From the NCBI RefSeq assembly GCF_002078875.1, contig NC_034411.1, positions 57,712,575-57,776,574 on the forward strand: a DNA stretch of 64,000 bases, read 5' to 3'. Below are positions 1-13,800 of this stretch, one piece after another (within the stretch, counting starts at the first letter, position 1; the number at the start of each line of letters is the position of its first letter). Below the pieces are notes generated by a model. That model saw nothing but the letters and a program-made list of their open reading frames with translations, searched no databases and was not told the DNA's origin. The DNA comes from Numida meleagris (lineage: Eukaryota > Chordata > Aves > Galliformes > Numididae). The position numbers were made by a program, and so were the translations under genes.

Positions 1-1676
1 ATTGCCATTGGTGTACAGACTAAATGCTCCTTTATATATTTTTTTCTGGGCTTTCGTGTTGCGACAAGTTCCAGCATAATGTTGGGGTGCATATAAGCTT
101 GGTAATTCAATGTCATTTATTAACTTGTACTTAGAGCGGAGAGGCAGGGCGGGTAGAAACTGATTGTCCTTCCATAAGGCTCTTTACCTTTAAAGGCAAA
201 GTCCGTATAGTTAGTATTTCTTATCAGAGAATCAAGCACGTGTAGAGTGAAAGGATCTGTGACTTGGACACACAAGGGACTTACTTTCAGAGAAAAAGGT
301 ATGACTTTTTTACTCAGGGGTAGCTAACAAGTGTTAGTTGTCCCAAGATAAAACATAAGGACTAGATACGTTTGTTTTAGTTCTAGATAAACCTGCAAAG
401 TCAGCCAAATGGGAAGGTAGGAAGGACTTACTTTACTGGGTTTACATTGTGATAAATCCACAAAGCTTGATCTTTGCTTTGTTTTTCTCTTGGAATAAAC
501 GATATGTATTACTTAACCCAAACTTAACGTCAGCTTTTTAAGTATGGAGATAAATTCAGTCATGAAAGACAGCTGAAGCTGTTCCTGGAATGTTAAGGAC
601 TTGCTAATTTTGATACTAGAAAGAATTCTGATATACTGGTGTACTAGTGGAATTCCTTAATTTAGAAAGGACTGCTGGAGATTATCTGGTCCAATTTTCC
701 CCCACTCAGAGTAAGGTCAATTTTTAAGTTAGATCAGGTTGCTAATAGTGTAATCTGCTTCCTCTTTATGATACTTTGAATCAGTTTGTGGCTTTTATTT
801 TTGGTACATTTGACTGTAAGAATGGTATTTAGCTTTAGTGACATCATAACAACCTTTGCATGTTTTAAGGTGAATTCTTTGCTGGGTTAGTGGTAATTTT
901 TGGCAGTGACTTATTGGGGTCAAGGTTAGAGCTAGAGATTTCAGCTTGTTCGTTTCTTTTTTCCTAATTACAGCTATACTTAAGGTGAAAGATGGCTTTT
1001 GAAGGCCTTAGCAAAATACATTTTTCAGGGTGTACTAAGCACTGGTAACATCAATCTATAAAATGGTAAATGTTCAGTCCAAGAGGAAGCAAGATAGAAA
1101 GAAACAAAGAATGACCTTGATTAAACATTTAGACTTAGCAGTTCACAAGCTATAACTTCAGTAGTTCTGTTTGTCCTTTCTGAGATATAAATAAGGTCAC
1201 AGATATCAGAATAAACATTAAGAAATAACAGAAGCAGAAAAGCGAAGGAAAAAAGTAGGGATATGGTGAAGCTATAAGATTTTACTCAAATGGAAAGGTG
1301 CTTTTCAAAAATTCTTCATGAACAGTGGTGCTAGGAAGATGCCATGAAGTTATACCATGTATATATACTGTGAAGTTAGCGGAACTGATTATTGTACATT
1401 GATTTAGAGATTAGATATGACTAGGATTACTAGAACTTGGAATTGTTATTTCTTCTTTGTCATTCTACATTGGCAGATATGTTTATCATATATATGATGG
1501 TGTTAGATTAAAAATATATTCCACATATTGAAAGTAATTTTAAATATCTTGATTCACTTGTTGACAGTTTGCTTTGTTACTTGGACACAGCTCATCACTA
1601 GCTGCCTTTGCAGGTGTTAACATATCATGTATTTTAAAATACTAATGAAGAATTGCTTTTTGTTTTATGTTAATAG
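1..1676 (+). other. ARHGAP18 intron 1 (3' part)
   Basis: AT-rich sequence ending in the acceptor TAATAG before exon 2. I saw no exon, repeat family or promoter-like GC-rich stretch. Confidence 0.8.
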
Positions 1677-1876
1677 CCGTCGTTCTGGCCAGTATACAAT
1701 GAACCATGACGATTCCAAGAAGATCCCAGATGGAGCATCGTTTGATCGCTCAGGTTCCCAGGACTCCTTGGATGCAATGTCTATGGAAGATTTTTGGAAG
1801 GAAGTTGAAAACATCCATGAAACCAGAGGAAATAATAATGAGGAACGACAAGCAATCGTAGTAAAGGAGCCTGATG
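1677..1876 (+). CDS. ARHGAP18: ARHGAP18 coding exon 2
   Basis: First exon in the window. The acceptor TAATAG ends at 1676 and the donor GTAATT starts at 1877. The first base completes a codon begun in exon 1. It encodes about 66 residues including GQYTMN, FDRS.SQDSLD and [13 protein letters not shown], then VVVKEPD-like sequence, all recognisable from mammalian ARHGAP18. It is acidic and serine-rich with no known fold. The last codon (Glu) is split G|AG with exon 3. An in-frame ATG at 1627 lies in the intron and is not the start, because the conserved reading continues into an upstream exon. Confidence 0.95.
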
Positions 1877-4800
1877 GTAATTAAAAACATTGTTGTGAAT
1901 GATCATAATTTTGCTTATTTAGGGATTTTCTTTAAGTGTTATTTCAAGAGATGGACTCACCAAACACTTAAAAAAAGGAGTTACTCTGTTCAACATGCAA
2001 TATTGAAAATTCATTTGCTTCTGATGCATAGTGCACTGAAAGAATTGCATTGGAAATAAGTAAAAGGCTATTTTTCTTTTAAACAGTACTTGGAGAAAAT
2101 GTAAATTGTTGCCTGTACTTACTGACTGTGAGAATCATAAACCTTTATTTGCAGTGTACTTTGTATAAGTTGTTCACTTAGTAGTAGTTCTTGTGGATAG
2201 AAACCTCACAAGGACAAGCCAATGATTAACTGTTTAAGTTAACTAAGTAACTTCTAGGCTTACAACTATCTCGGCTGTTCCATTGTATTACTTTTGTTTC
2301 ACTGAAGCATCACTCTTAAGGGCATGATCGTAGAATAAGCTGGGCAGTTCCTTTATTTTTCTTATCCCATCAGACAAAAGAGAAGTAAGATCCTTAATTT
2401 CGTTCTTCTCTCAAAAAAAACCCTTATCTACGACTGCAATAACTTCTCTCAGATTCTTAAAAAAAAGTCTCCTGAGCAGCAGAGACTGTTGTTCTGCAAT
2501 GCATGAGTCTCTTTCTTTACTCCAGCTTGCTGATGCTGATACGGCTTCAGTCTCTCCAGTCCAAAACCCACCATTTCCTTTTGTACTTATATATAGCTTT
2601 CTTCCCCTAGTTGCCTCACCAGCTCCAGCTGCTGACTCTGTGCTGGCAGAAGCCTGAGTCAGTCAGCTCAGCTGAACTGATGAGCTCAACCAGCTGTTGC
2701 TGCGCCCCACACCTTGCTTTATGTGCTGCACCTCACTTGTATAAGAGCACCTGACCATGTAGGACATTGCTACTGGCCCACAGGCTGCCTGGGCAGGGGG
2801 CTTACTTGAGATGCAGCCATACAAATACAAGGCAAGGGAGGGACAGGGTATGCTTCTCTTACAGCTGTTTTGGAGAATAGACATAGGCCTCCTTTCTAGT
2901 TCTAATACCAAAACATGCAAGAGTTTTGTCAGAGACTCAGTATTTGGCTACACAGTTGCTGCAAAATTCATACTTAAAATGTTTTGTCTATTTTCTGAAT
3001 ACTGTTATATTCAGATGCCCACTTGGATGTGCACCGGGCACTGAGGGAAACTACAGGCAATAGTAAAGTTGACCTGCCAACTCAGGAGCATTTTTAGGCA
3101 GCTTAAACATTGAAATGTTGCTTGAAAATTTGAGATTTTTGTAACGATCTAGCAGTACAAGCTAGATTGTTACAGACAGAACTTAGTGTCAGTGTTTAAA
3201 AGAAATTGTCATTAGGGAGATACTGATTTCAGAAGCAGAAGTTTTGCTGTTGGTAGCACTACTTAATAGCTTTCTTCTCCTTCATGTGTAATGATCTCTC
3301 AATAAAGGATACCTTAGCAGCTGTGAGACTAAAGCAACAGTCATTTCATGGGCTGTCAGCGGTCTGCAGACTATGTCAGAAGAACTGATTAACAAATAGT
3401 ATTAAAGTGACTCCTCTAGCCTCTTTTGTCCTTCAATAAATTGAGCTAATGGAGAGTTGTAGGATTAATGTATCAAGAAAACTGGGCAGAACCATGTCAG
3501 TAAGGGAACTAAAAAGAGTGAGGATTGAACTAAAAGTCAGTGAAGCAGCAATGATCAGAGGCTTTCAGACTTTCTCATACACATTTGTATCTAGGTAACG
3601 TTTATAAAATAGTATATTATTTAATGAAAGTGCTGTCAATTATGATAATGATTGTCCCATAGCAATCTCTGTTGTCTTAACTATTTTAAAAGCCTTAATA
3701 TGCTATGTTAACCCTTTTGAAGCACTTTAGAAACAACTTCTTTTTTCCAAGTTGTAATGATAAGTGTAAAGAATTGTTCTTTATTGTGGATCTCCATAGA
3801 TTTTTTTTTTTCTCTTTGAACTGCACTAGCTTATATCATGTCCTTGTAGACCAGAGTTTTTAACAGTACTGGAAAGCTAGTATTTATGCCCTTTTTTCTT
3901 TGCCTGGCTCAGAGGGAGAACTGGAAGAAGAATGGCTGAAGGAGGCAGGTCTGTCCAATCTGTTTGCTGAGAGCACAGGTGATTCCCAAGAAAGCATGGT
4001 GTTCCTGTCCACGCTGACCCGAACTCAGAAGGCAGCAGTAGAAAAACGAGTAGAGACTGTCACACAGACCTTGAGGAAAAAGAACAAACACCACCAGATT
4101 CCTGATGTCAGAGATATCTTCAGGCCACAAAGCGACCCAAAGGGAAAAGTAAGTTCCTGACTGCCATTTTCTTTGATGATGACAGAGAGAAGGACAGATA
4201 GGAGTGGGGGGAGAGGAGAGAGCAACAGAAACACAAAAGAGCTATTCTTCTATTTCTAGAAGATTTGTGTCTAACTTTTTATTGATTTTCAAGGGAAATT
4301 CTTGTGCTTTTGTAGGAGTAGCATTCGTCCAGACTTAACACTGGATAAGCAATTTTAGTTTGTAGAATGCAGTATGTATGTTGGCCTCATGTTACTCCAA
4401 GAGGATGAATAAAACAGTCACTCCATGATTAGAAACTGATTGTATTTAATTTTAACCCAAGCACAAAAGTCATGACAACAAACACCCAAAGAGCAACTGA
4501 AAGCGCCCTTTGTAATTGGTAGAACCTGCAATCATTATGAGAAGTCTGACATATAGGGTGCAATACATGTTACTGGGACACTTGTTTGTTTGTTTGTTTT
4601 GAAAAAGGGAAATAAGGGACATCAACCTAGCCTCCTCTTTTTTTTTTTTTTTTTTTTAAAAAAGGAAAAAAGGGGCAACAAACCTTCCCCCCCTTTTTTT
4701 TTTTTTTTTTTGGCCAGGTGTTTATGTTTGTCAGCTGGGATCTAGATTCCTCTACTAACTTCCAGGTACCCTGCACATCATTAAAAAGCATGTGGCGAGT

Positions 4801-7800
4801 TGTTGTGCTGGGTCCTGAAAGGTTCCTGTTTTCCCTTGTGGGCTGCTGAGCAGGAGAGCTCCTCACCCTCATGCAGGAAAGGGGAAGGAGGAAAATGGGA
4901 CTATAATTAGAATTCCTCTTCTGCAGAGGAGCATATGCTCTCTCCCTTCCTCAAAAAGGAAGCAGACTTTCAGCTGCAAGGAGATGCTGGCTGGATGGCA
5001 GTACACCACTAGCTTAGCAAATCCCAGCCCCGGCTTTGGTTGTCACTCCTGCTGTTGCTGTGCAGCCATCACAACATTGGCATGGTGGATTTTGAGAGGA
5101 TTTCATTTCCTCCCTGCCCCAACTGCTTCTTCTTTCTGAGCAGCTTCTTTCAACTTCAGCAGAGATGAAACATAGTGGGGGATGTTTGTAAGCTCAAATA
5201 TATGTTCTGGAGGCAGAACTTCCCTTTCACTGTTCTGCTTTGTATGTGGTTACAGAAGAAATACTAACTCCATAAAAGATTTTTGGGATTTGTTTTGGAA
5301 TTGACTACACCTAAAAATTATAAGATTTAATAGTAGAGCAATTTAGGTAAAATATCATACAGCCTTAAGCTATGTAATTTCTCTTTCAAGTGTGTTTGCT
5401 ATTTTGGTCAAGTACAAGCAATACTCATGTTTCTGTTTAAACTAGACATTGTAATGTCTGAAAATCATATGTTGCAGTATTCCGTAGACTTCTGCTTCTC
5501 TTAAACTGCATGTTTTGATGCTGATAATATCAAAGAGAAATAATGCAAGCAGATAGATGATTGTAGCCATGTAAGATATACATAACAAGATATTAATTAA
5601 ATATAGAAATAATTTTTAAAAAGTTTATTCTGAACCTCTCTCTTTGACTGAAATAAAATCATGTAAATGTAGGCCCTTAAACCTATTCTGCATACCTTTC
5701 TCCAAAGCCAGATAATTCTGAAATAATTGCTTGGGTTTATTTATCAAATCAGTCACAGAAGGCCTGTTGTGAGGTAATTTCTACAACTCCCTAGGTAACT
5801 TTGATACTCTTTCATCATTAGAAAACTTTTATGTAACAAAATAGGACTGAAGCCATCTGCAGCTGTATGAAGTCATTCCAGTTCAATAATAGTATCTGAA
5901 AGTCCTGTAACCTCCCTTCATCTGGGGGCAGGCAGGAGGAAAGGTAAAACAATAGACAGTGTTGTGATGTTTCTGCTAAGTTTCCTGCTGTATTCCTGCC
6001 TAAGAGAAACTAGACTTTTTTGATGGGTTGGAAGTCTTATCTGTGTGTTTCTCATGTACTGCCACCGATCCATGGAACGCTGATAGTTTTCTAAGTAGTC
6101 ATGCTATCCTCTTTCATCTCTCAAGATCTCTGATTTAAAAAAAGTACATATACAAGTTTGTTTTGGTAGGACAAGACTTTAAAACTCTTATTTATATTAT
6201 CAGCAAATAAGGACTTAAACAGTGCTGATTACATATCATTAAAAATCCAGAGTGCTGAACATTTGTTGTTGATCTAAGTTGCAAAAAAGATTAAAAAAAA
6301 AAAAATTATATGGAGGTAAAAAAAAAAAAAAGAATGGATATCTGTATACCCATATGTAACCTATGATGTAGGTTTTCTGTATGTTCAGAAATATTGTTTC
6401 TATGATAGGCATAATACAATTCATAGAATGTGAGAAATCTTGAGAGTGGGTAGTGCAGAACCACAGAAATGTAGAAAGACTACATTTTCTTATTCGTTAC
6501 AAAACTGGAAAATAAAGTCACTTATCTTTTTAGAAAAAGGAGGAATGGGCTTAATTACCTCTTTCTTAATTACTTAGATTTCAGATCCCCTTGGTCTTTG
6601 GCTAAAGGATTTTGACTGTAATACATAGGTGTGCTTCTGCATCACATTTATTGTTCCTTTCTTAGGTCTGTGATAGAAGTGAACCCTCAGCTATAAGAAC
6701 AACTGAAAGCAAAAATGAAATGCAGGATGAAACAAAAGGTAATGCTGGACAGCTCTTTTTTCTTGTTTGCAAACTTTCTGTTTCGCATTCTACTTCAGAA
6801 ATCCATATTTCAACTAACTTTTTTGCAAAATAAAATGAAATTCTCATGGGAAAACCTGTTCTGGCCTGTGCACTTGTAAAGTTTTTAAGTGCGGCTGTAG
6901 GTTGTATCCTTTGAGCCATCTGGGAAACCTTGTTTGTGATCATCTTGTAATCACGTCATCTGGGAGAAGTCTCTTCTCAAAGGTTATGCTTAGGTCTTAC
7001 CTGATCCTTAATTTATCCATTCTGGTTTTTCTCTGCTGCACAATACAGGAAATTAAGCAGTATATATATGCACTGATGAGCTTATAAGAGAACAAAAACA
7101 AATGAACTATAAACATACAACACAGGTGAGAACTGGCTTTATGTCTGCAGCTCATAATGAAAGAAAAACAAAACTGGAAGAAAAAGTTGTTTACTTCTAT
7201 AAGGAAAATGGAATGAAATTAGTATTCTGTGCATGTAGGACAGAGTTGTGTTCAGTACTGTGTGATAATGCAAAAAGGGTGCAATACCTGTGGAAGTCCT
7301 GCAGGAGTTCCCCTTCCTTCTCCCAGCAATGTGGAACAGAGCATAACAGAAGTCCTTGGCTGAAACCATAGTTTCTGGTTTGAGAGTCTGAATTTTGGTG
7401 ATAGACTTTGACAAAGCTTTCTGATGTCCTTGAGTGCCAGTAATAAAATATTGCTGCCCTTTGTCATCTTACATTTCTTAGAGATGGGGGAAGCACTGTA
7501 TGTGCTATACCTGTCACTGTAAAGATCAACATAATATCTGGCAGCCATTTAAGCTTCAATATACCGCATTGCCTTTCTGGACTGTTTGTATGTCTTTTTT
7601 TTTTTTTTTTTCCTTCTGGGAGACTGGGTAGCGTATAGGTGTCAGTTGGACCCTACAGCTTCCTTAAATACTCAGGAAAGTAGATCAAGTTTCCTACTGC
7701 AAGTTACTTAGTTACTCATCTGTAATTAAGCCATGAAATGAACTTCTTCTCCAGTTTTAGAATACTGACTTGTATTCAGTTTTCTAAAAAAAAAAAAAAA

Positions 7801-10800
7801 AAAATAAAAAAAAATTATTGCTTTAGGATTAGACATGAAAAACAGCAACAAAGAATGCAGGATGTGCTTGGAAGCTCAACTGGGAGAGATGAATGTAGAA
7901 CAGCTCTGAATATCACTAAAACTGTGTGTTTCCAGAAGTGCTGTTATAATCCTTCCCTCTCACTCTCAGCAAACCTCACTGGAATAAGAACAGTATAAAA
8001 ACTGGGAAGGCTGCCAGGCTGCTGGTTCAGCAGAAGGGAAGGAAGAGATGCCTGGTGCTTGTGTCAATAAACTGCACTGTAGGATTCAGAGCTGGAAAAT
8101 TACCAAGCAATTATTACAGAGTTTTTATCACATCTGGTTCTTTTTTTCCAGTGGCCCTGATGAACCCTTCAGAAATAGGAAATTCTGAAAAGCAACTCCC
8201 ATATACTAGCTCTCTGCAGCACAGATTGTGATGTGGATGGCAAATGCAGCCTGCTTACATTCTCGTACACTTCTGCTCTTGTCAACATGCTGAAGTGGGC
8301 CCTGCTCCCGGGATCAGAGCAGGAAGGAAAAACCATCCAAGTTCAGCAGTGTTAAAAGCACTGCACCTGTTTCAGTGCTGTACTGTGATCTTTCCTCCAG
8401 AATGATGGGCTAATTAGTGTCATACAACCAGTGAGTGATTTTAAGGCAAGAAGTAAACAGTGCTTGATATTTCAGAGATACTAAATATTTATGAAATCCA
8501 AAGGCATTATTTTAAAATGGAAACCCCCTTTAACAAAGAAGTTGTACTAGATCTAACTGAAAAATATACATACCATCCCAAACATTATTAAAAAAAAAAA
8601 AAAATCCAGATCTTAAATTGAGATGCTGGATTTCTTAAAACTGCTTGAGTGAATGAATCCCTTTTGCCCTTCACCAAAGGTGATGACCGCTCCTAACTTG
8701 GTATTTGAATGCAGCATTCTCAAGTGCTTTTGCCAGACTGAGCGCACACAGGCTGTGTGGATCTGTTCTTCCTCCATTCTTGCCTGTCCAGCACACCTTG
8801 TTTCTTGCCTGAGCATTGTGTGCAAACTCAGGGAGTAACATGAAACCATTACGTTTTCATTCTTTTCTGCCTGATCAAACACAACAGTTTAGTAAGTTCC
8901 TAAGTTTCTTTTATTAATAGATGCACATTTCAGTTTTCTGGAATGACCCTTTCTTACTGGCTTTAAGTGTTTATCTGTTTCATGTAGGTACAGAAAGTGT
9001 CTACAAGAAAGAAGAATTTAGAATAATATATATGTTTGCATTTTAACAATCCATAACCCTCATTGAAATCCCTCAAAGCTAGCAATACGTTCAACAATTA
9101 CCAAAGAAAAAAAGTAATTCTATTTGGATGCCTCAGAAAATTAATAAATATCCATGTGATTGAAACATCTCAGGAAATAATAAAAAAAGAATAAAGCAGA
9201 TGAATAGCTAAATACTCATTAACTTTGCCAGTCAGTTTACTGTGGGACTCTGGTTGTCCTACACATTGAGTTAGCTGCGAGAGAAGAATGATAAGTAAAA
9301 CCTCTGTATAAAGGCAAACTCAAAGCATAATAGTCTGGCAAATGGATGAAAGACTTGAATGTACTTCATGTAGCAAGGAGGAACAGAACTGTAATACTTG
9401 CTTCTTCGTAGGAAAAAAGACTGAAATGTAGTTGTATTTTTTAATTGAGTTTGCTTCTGCTTTTCAGTTTATTGATAAATAAGGATTTTATGGCTGGAGT
9501 GGTAGAGTTTTAGTGAAAAGATTGCGAACTTTTAGAACTTCTAATAGGAAGTCAGCTATGAATTAGCATTATAGATAAATATTTCATCAGTTTAAAAAAA
9601 ACCCAGCCATTCCAATTATCATTTAGGGTTTAAAAGTATAGCACCATTGGGGTATACTTTAGATTCTCTGTCAAAATAAGGAAATAGCAAGGTTGACACT
9701 TCTGAGTTTTTCACGTCCTAATAAAAAGAAACACCAAATCTAACACTCCCTCCCACCCCTGAAGAATTCCCATACTTTTATGTGATGTTTAAACAGCACT
9801 GTGAACCAAGGAAAGGATACGGGCTGATTTAAAATATGGTCACCACATTCATAGGCAATATTTACATTTTCTGTATCACACTTGCATTTCTTTCCTGAAA
9901 TACTACATGCAGTTGGCAGCTTGACAGAATGCTGAAGCCGTTTCCTCTTACGGCTGTTTCCTAGTTAGTAAATGCATAATAGAAACAAGACAGTACAATC
10001 AATAAGAAGCTCCCCACAACAGCAGCAGCCTCAGACTTTTAAAATGTGTACACCGTTACCAAGACATCTCCTTTAAAGTGTACTTTGGTACCTGAGGACT
10101 GAAATAGGAGCTTTATTGTTTGTTAATATCAGATCATCAGATCTGTCCCATGCTGATAGGAAGTATGTCAGTCACGTATAGGCTACATTAGCATGACAAA
10201 AGTCTTGGGTGGACAGGGAACCATTTTCCTTCATTTGGATGCATTAAACAGTTTACATGATATATGGAGGCATACGCACACGTAGGCCAGAGATCGAAGC
10301 CAGGGAAGAATTTGACCTTGGATATGTTTGGTACTGAGGTCTCATATGTCTGTTTACTGAAAGCAGTAGCTCGAGTTTCACGATCAGCTTAATCTTTAGT
10401 GTATGCCTCAGGAGTCTTTCAGAGTCTATCAAAAGTGAGCAGATGTCACTCTGAAAAGAGAATCTGGAAAACACGACTGGAAGAATTTGGAAATGTTTTA
10501 TTCTACTTCTTGCAGCATTGCTTGGCTGTAAGTAGAGTCAAACATTTTAACTCAAGGTCATCTGCTCTTTCTGGAACTGTCTCAGCTCTAGATCAATGAA
10601 ATTGAAGTGGGAGTGGCTGCATTAAACATTGTGTCCTACCAGGTAGTGGCTATTGGTGGCTTCACCCATGTGCCTGTCTGCCAGGACCTGAGTTTGGCCC
10701 TAGCAGTTGGAGGTAACTTTCAGGATTCTCTCTAACACATAGTAGTGACAAGTCATATTTTATGTGTCATCTTTCAGTTAAATGCAGATATGATTCAGGA

Positions 10801-13800
10801 AAAAATTACAGTTGTTATATGTTCTTTTTAAACTCAGTGCTTCAAATGTTGTTTAGCTTGCATGACTGCAACTCAGCTTTTTAGCAGGCCACTGAAAATA
10901 TCAGTGTAGAGCAACACTTCCCCAGTGCCATCTCCCTGAATCAGCCTGGCCACAGCCTTTCTGCCGCTTCATGTCAGATGTTGCTGTAGCTGTAACTATT
11001 CTGTGGAGATTTCCTGGGTTTGTTTAGCATGATTATTCTAGGCCATACAAAAATTTCCCACAGTGATGTAAAGAAATCTGTTAGTTATGCCATATTCATA
11101 TACAAGGGCATACGCACTGCTGATAGTTCTACTCAGCTAATGTTTATTTCCTTCCCTCTTTTTCTGCACTTGTTGTATGTTATATTTGAACAGGTAACAG
11201 GACCTTTTAGATACGAGCCAGTGTCATCTGCATGGTCCCATTGAAATGAGCAGTGTTAATTTGCTTCCACTTGCTCTGGTTTTAGGAAAGTTTGAAATTA
11301 AACACAAGTACTTCGAGGCATTTGGAATGCCTTTAGGAAGAACCTCATCCTGGCTGTGACTTTTAAGAAGCACCACATCACAAGTGATGCTGGAGAGAGT
11401 GAATTTTTTCTCTGGCTAAATTATTTTGGTGTTTTGTATTAAATAATGTTATTTACAATATAGTTTTCCTCTTGCTTCTTTCCTGACATTTTTAATCTTC
11501 AGACTGAAGTTCTGTTTTCTTGTTTCTCTTTTTTTTTTTAACAAAAATTATTCCAAATTTGTCTAGTGTTTAATTGAGATATAAGGAACAAAAAAAGAGA
11601 AGTAAGGTGGTTAGTCTGTATTTAGTCCTTCCCTGTATCATGGAAGCATGTCTAGACAGTTTTGATGAATCTAGACTCTTCAGACAGAGGTGAGGAAAGG
11701 AATGTCGGGATGTCTGTGTAGTCTCCATTATTCCCAGATATTACTCTCAGATGCATGGGATGGTTGAGCAGAAATTGAGATGGATTTGAAGCTGCCTGAA
11801 GGGCTGGGCCTGGAGATCAGTTTTCAGAACAGATGATCAGAGGCATGAAACCTAGTTGGAGGCCAGTCACTAGCAGTGTACTCCATGGGTCAGTACTGGG
11901 TCTAGTCCTGTGTAATATCTTCATTAATAGTCTGGATGATGGGAAAGAGTGTACATTCAACAAATCTGCAGATGACACAAGACTAGGGGGAGTGGCCGAT
12001 ATGCCAGAGGGATGTGCTGCCGTGCAGAGGACTTTGACATACTGGAGAGATGAGGGGAAAGTGCAAAGTCCTGCAACTTGGGAGGAACAGCCCCAGGCGC
12101 CAGCACGTGCTGTGTGTTGCACAGCAGCTGAAAAGCAGCTCTACATAAAGGTGATCCTGGTGGACAATGAGTTGAACATGAGCCAGTAATAGGCTCTTGT
12201 GGCAAAGAAGGCCAATGGTATCCTGGGCTGCATTAGGAAGAGTCCTGCCAGGAGTTCAAGGAAGATGATTCTTCCCCTCTTCTAAGCACTGGTGCTCCGG
12301 TATCTGGAGTTGTGGGCTCTCCAGTACAAGAGAGACATGGGCATGGACTGGAGAGAGTCCAGTAAAGAACTATGAAGATGATGAAGAGACTCGCCACCTC
12401 TCTTGTGTAGAAAGGCTGAGAGAGTGGAACTGTTTAGCCTGGATAAGCGAAAGCTCAGGGGCAATCTTATTAATGTATATAAAGACCTAAAGTGAGGATG
12501 CAAAGAGGACAGAGCCATGCTCTTTTCAGAGGTTCCCAGTGCCAGGACAAGAGGCAGTGGGCACAAACTGCAACACAGGACATTTCTGGTGAACATCAGG
12601 AAGCACTTCTTTACTGTGCATGTCACCAAGCACTGGTGCAGGTTGCCCAGAGAGGTTTCTTCCTTGGAGATCTTCAAAAACTGCGTGGACATTGGTCTGG
12701 GCAGCCTGCTCTGAGTGCCCCAGCTTGAGCAGGGATTGGACCAAGTGGACCTGGAGGTCCCTGCCAATGTCAAACATTCTGTGATTCTGTGAAGTTAATG
12801 TTTTGGATTGTACAATGAACTTCGTGTTTTGCTTCTGAAATTATTACAGCAGGAAAAAAATTGCTGTTTTGCTTACAAGATGTTACAGTCTTTGAGGCTG
12901 GAAAGTGTTCCATGGCAAGAAAATTCTGATACCAGAGCTATTTGACTCTGGAAGATCTTTGTAATCTGCTGTTTCTTTGAAGTGGATTCCTTTATTTTTT
13001 TTTATAATAGAAAGGTCACATGCTTTGGCAGAATTATTCTAGAAAATCTACAAGAGATGTAGCCTTATAAGAAGCCAAATTTTCAACTGGCAAAAAAAAT
13101 GCCAGGAGTAAGTGCATTTGCAACTAGAAGTATATCTCTTGCACAGGACTAATTTCTGCCTTACTCTCTTGTACTGAGTGATGCTCAACACTGCTGCTGT
13201 TGATTGTTATTTTTTCTACTCTGTTTTCAGATCTGAAGTTCAGTCTTGGAACTAATGAGCAGAAGAGCCCACTGGAAGACATGCCATTTTCAGAGACTGA
13301 CATCAATTTGGAAATTCCATTTGCAGAACAGGCAGCTAATCTCAAAGACAACTCAGTAGGCAAAGTGTACAAGGATGGAGGGGGCGATACTCTTCGCATG
13401 GTATGTTTCCTTTTTATTGCTATTGTTGTTTTCACTGCTGATTGGTACTGTTTGGATGATATTTGTCTGATACTGAATGAATTAGGTTTATAAGAATATT
13501 GTTGGATCTAGCTTTATGGGGATAAAATTTCTCAAGATTTTTGTGAATAGTATTCTCAGCAACATGGAAATTACTACTTTTATACCATTACGTATGTCCT
13601 TGTCATTCTATCAACGCTCGCTTTATGTGTACAAAATAATGGACTAGTAATACTAAGCTGGAATAGTAGTGTAATTTTACACAACCTGTGTCCTTATTTC
13701 ATTTGTTTACAGTCCTTTTTACTGTTATCCAGGATGCTCTATCTCTGTAATAGTAATATCTTTCATCAATTAAAAAGGGTCACTGGATGCCTATGGAAAC

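Noticed and set aside
1874..2059. Frame starting at the end of ARHGAP18 exon 2
   Set aside because: It reads through the donor site into intron 2 in another frame.
11833..12777. Several frames on both strands
   Set aside because: They are all within a CR1 copy. The + strand ones are decayed reverse transcriptase and the minus-strand ones are shadows.
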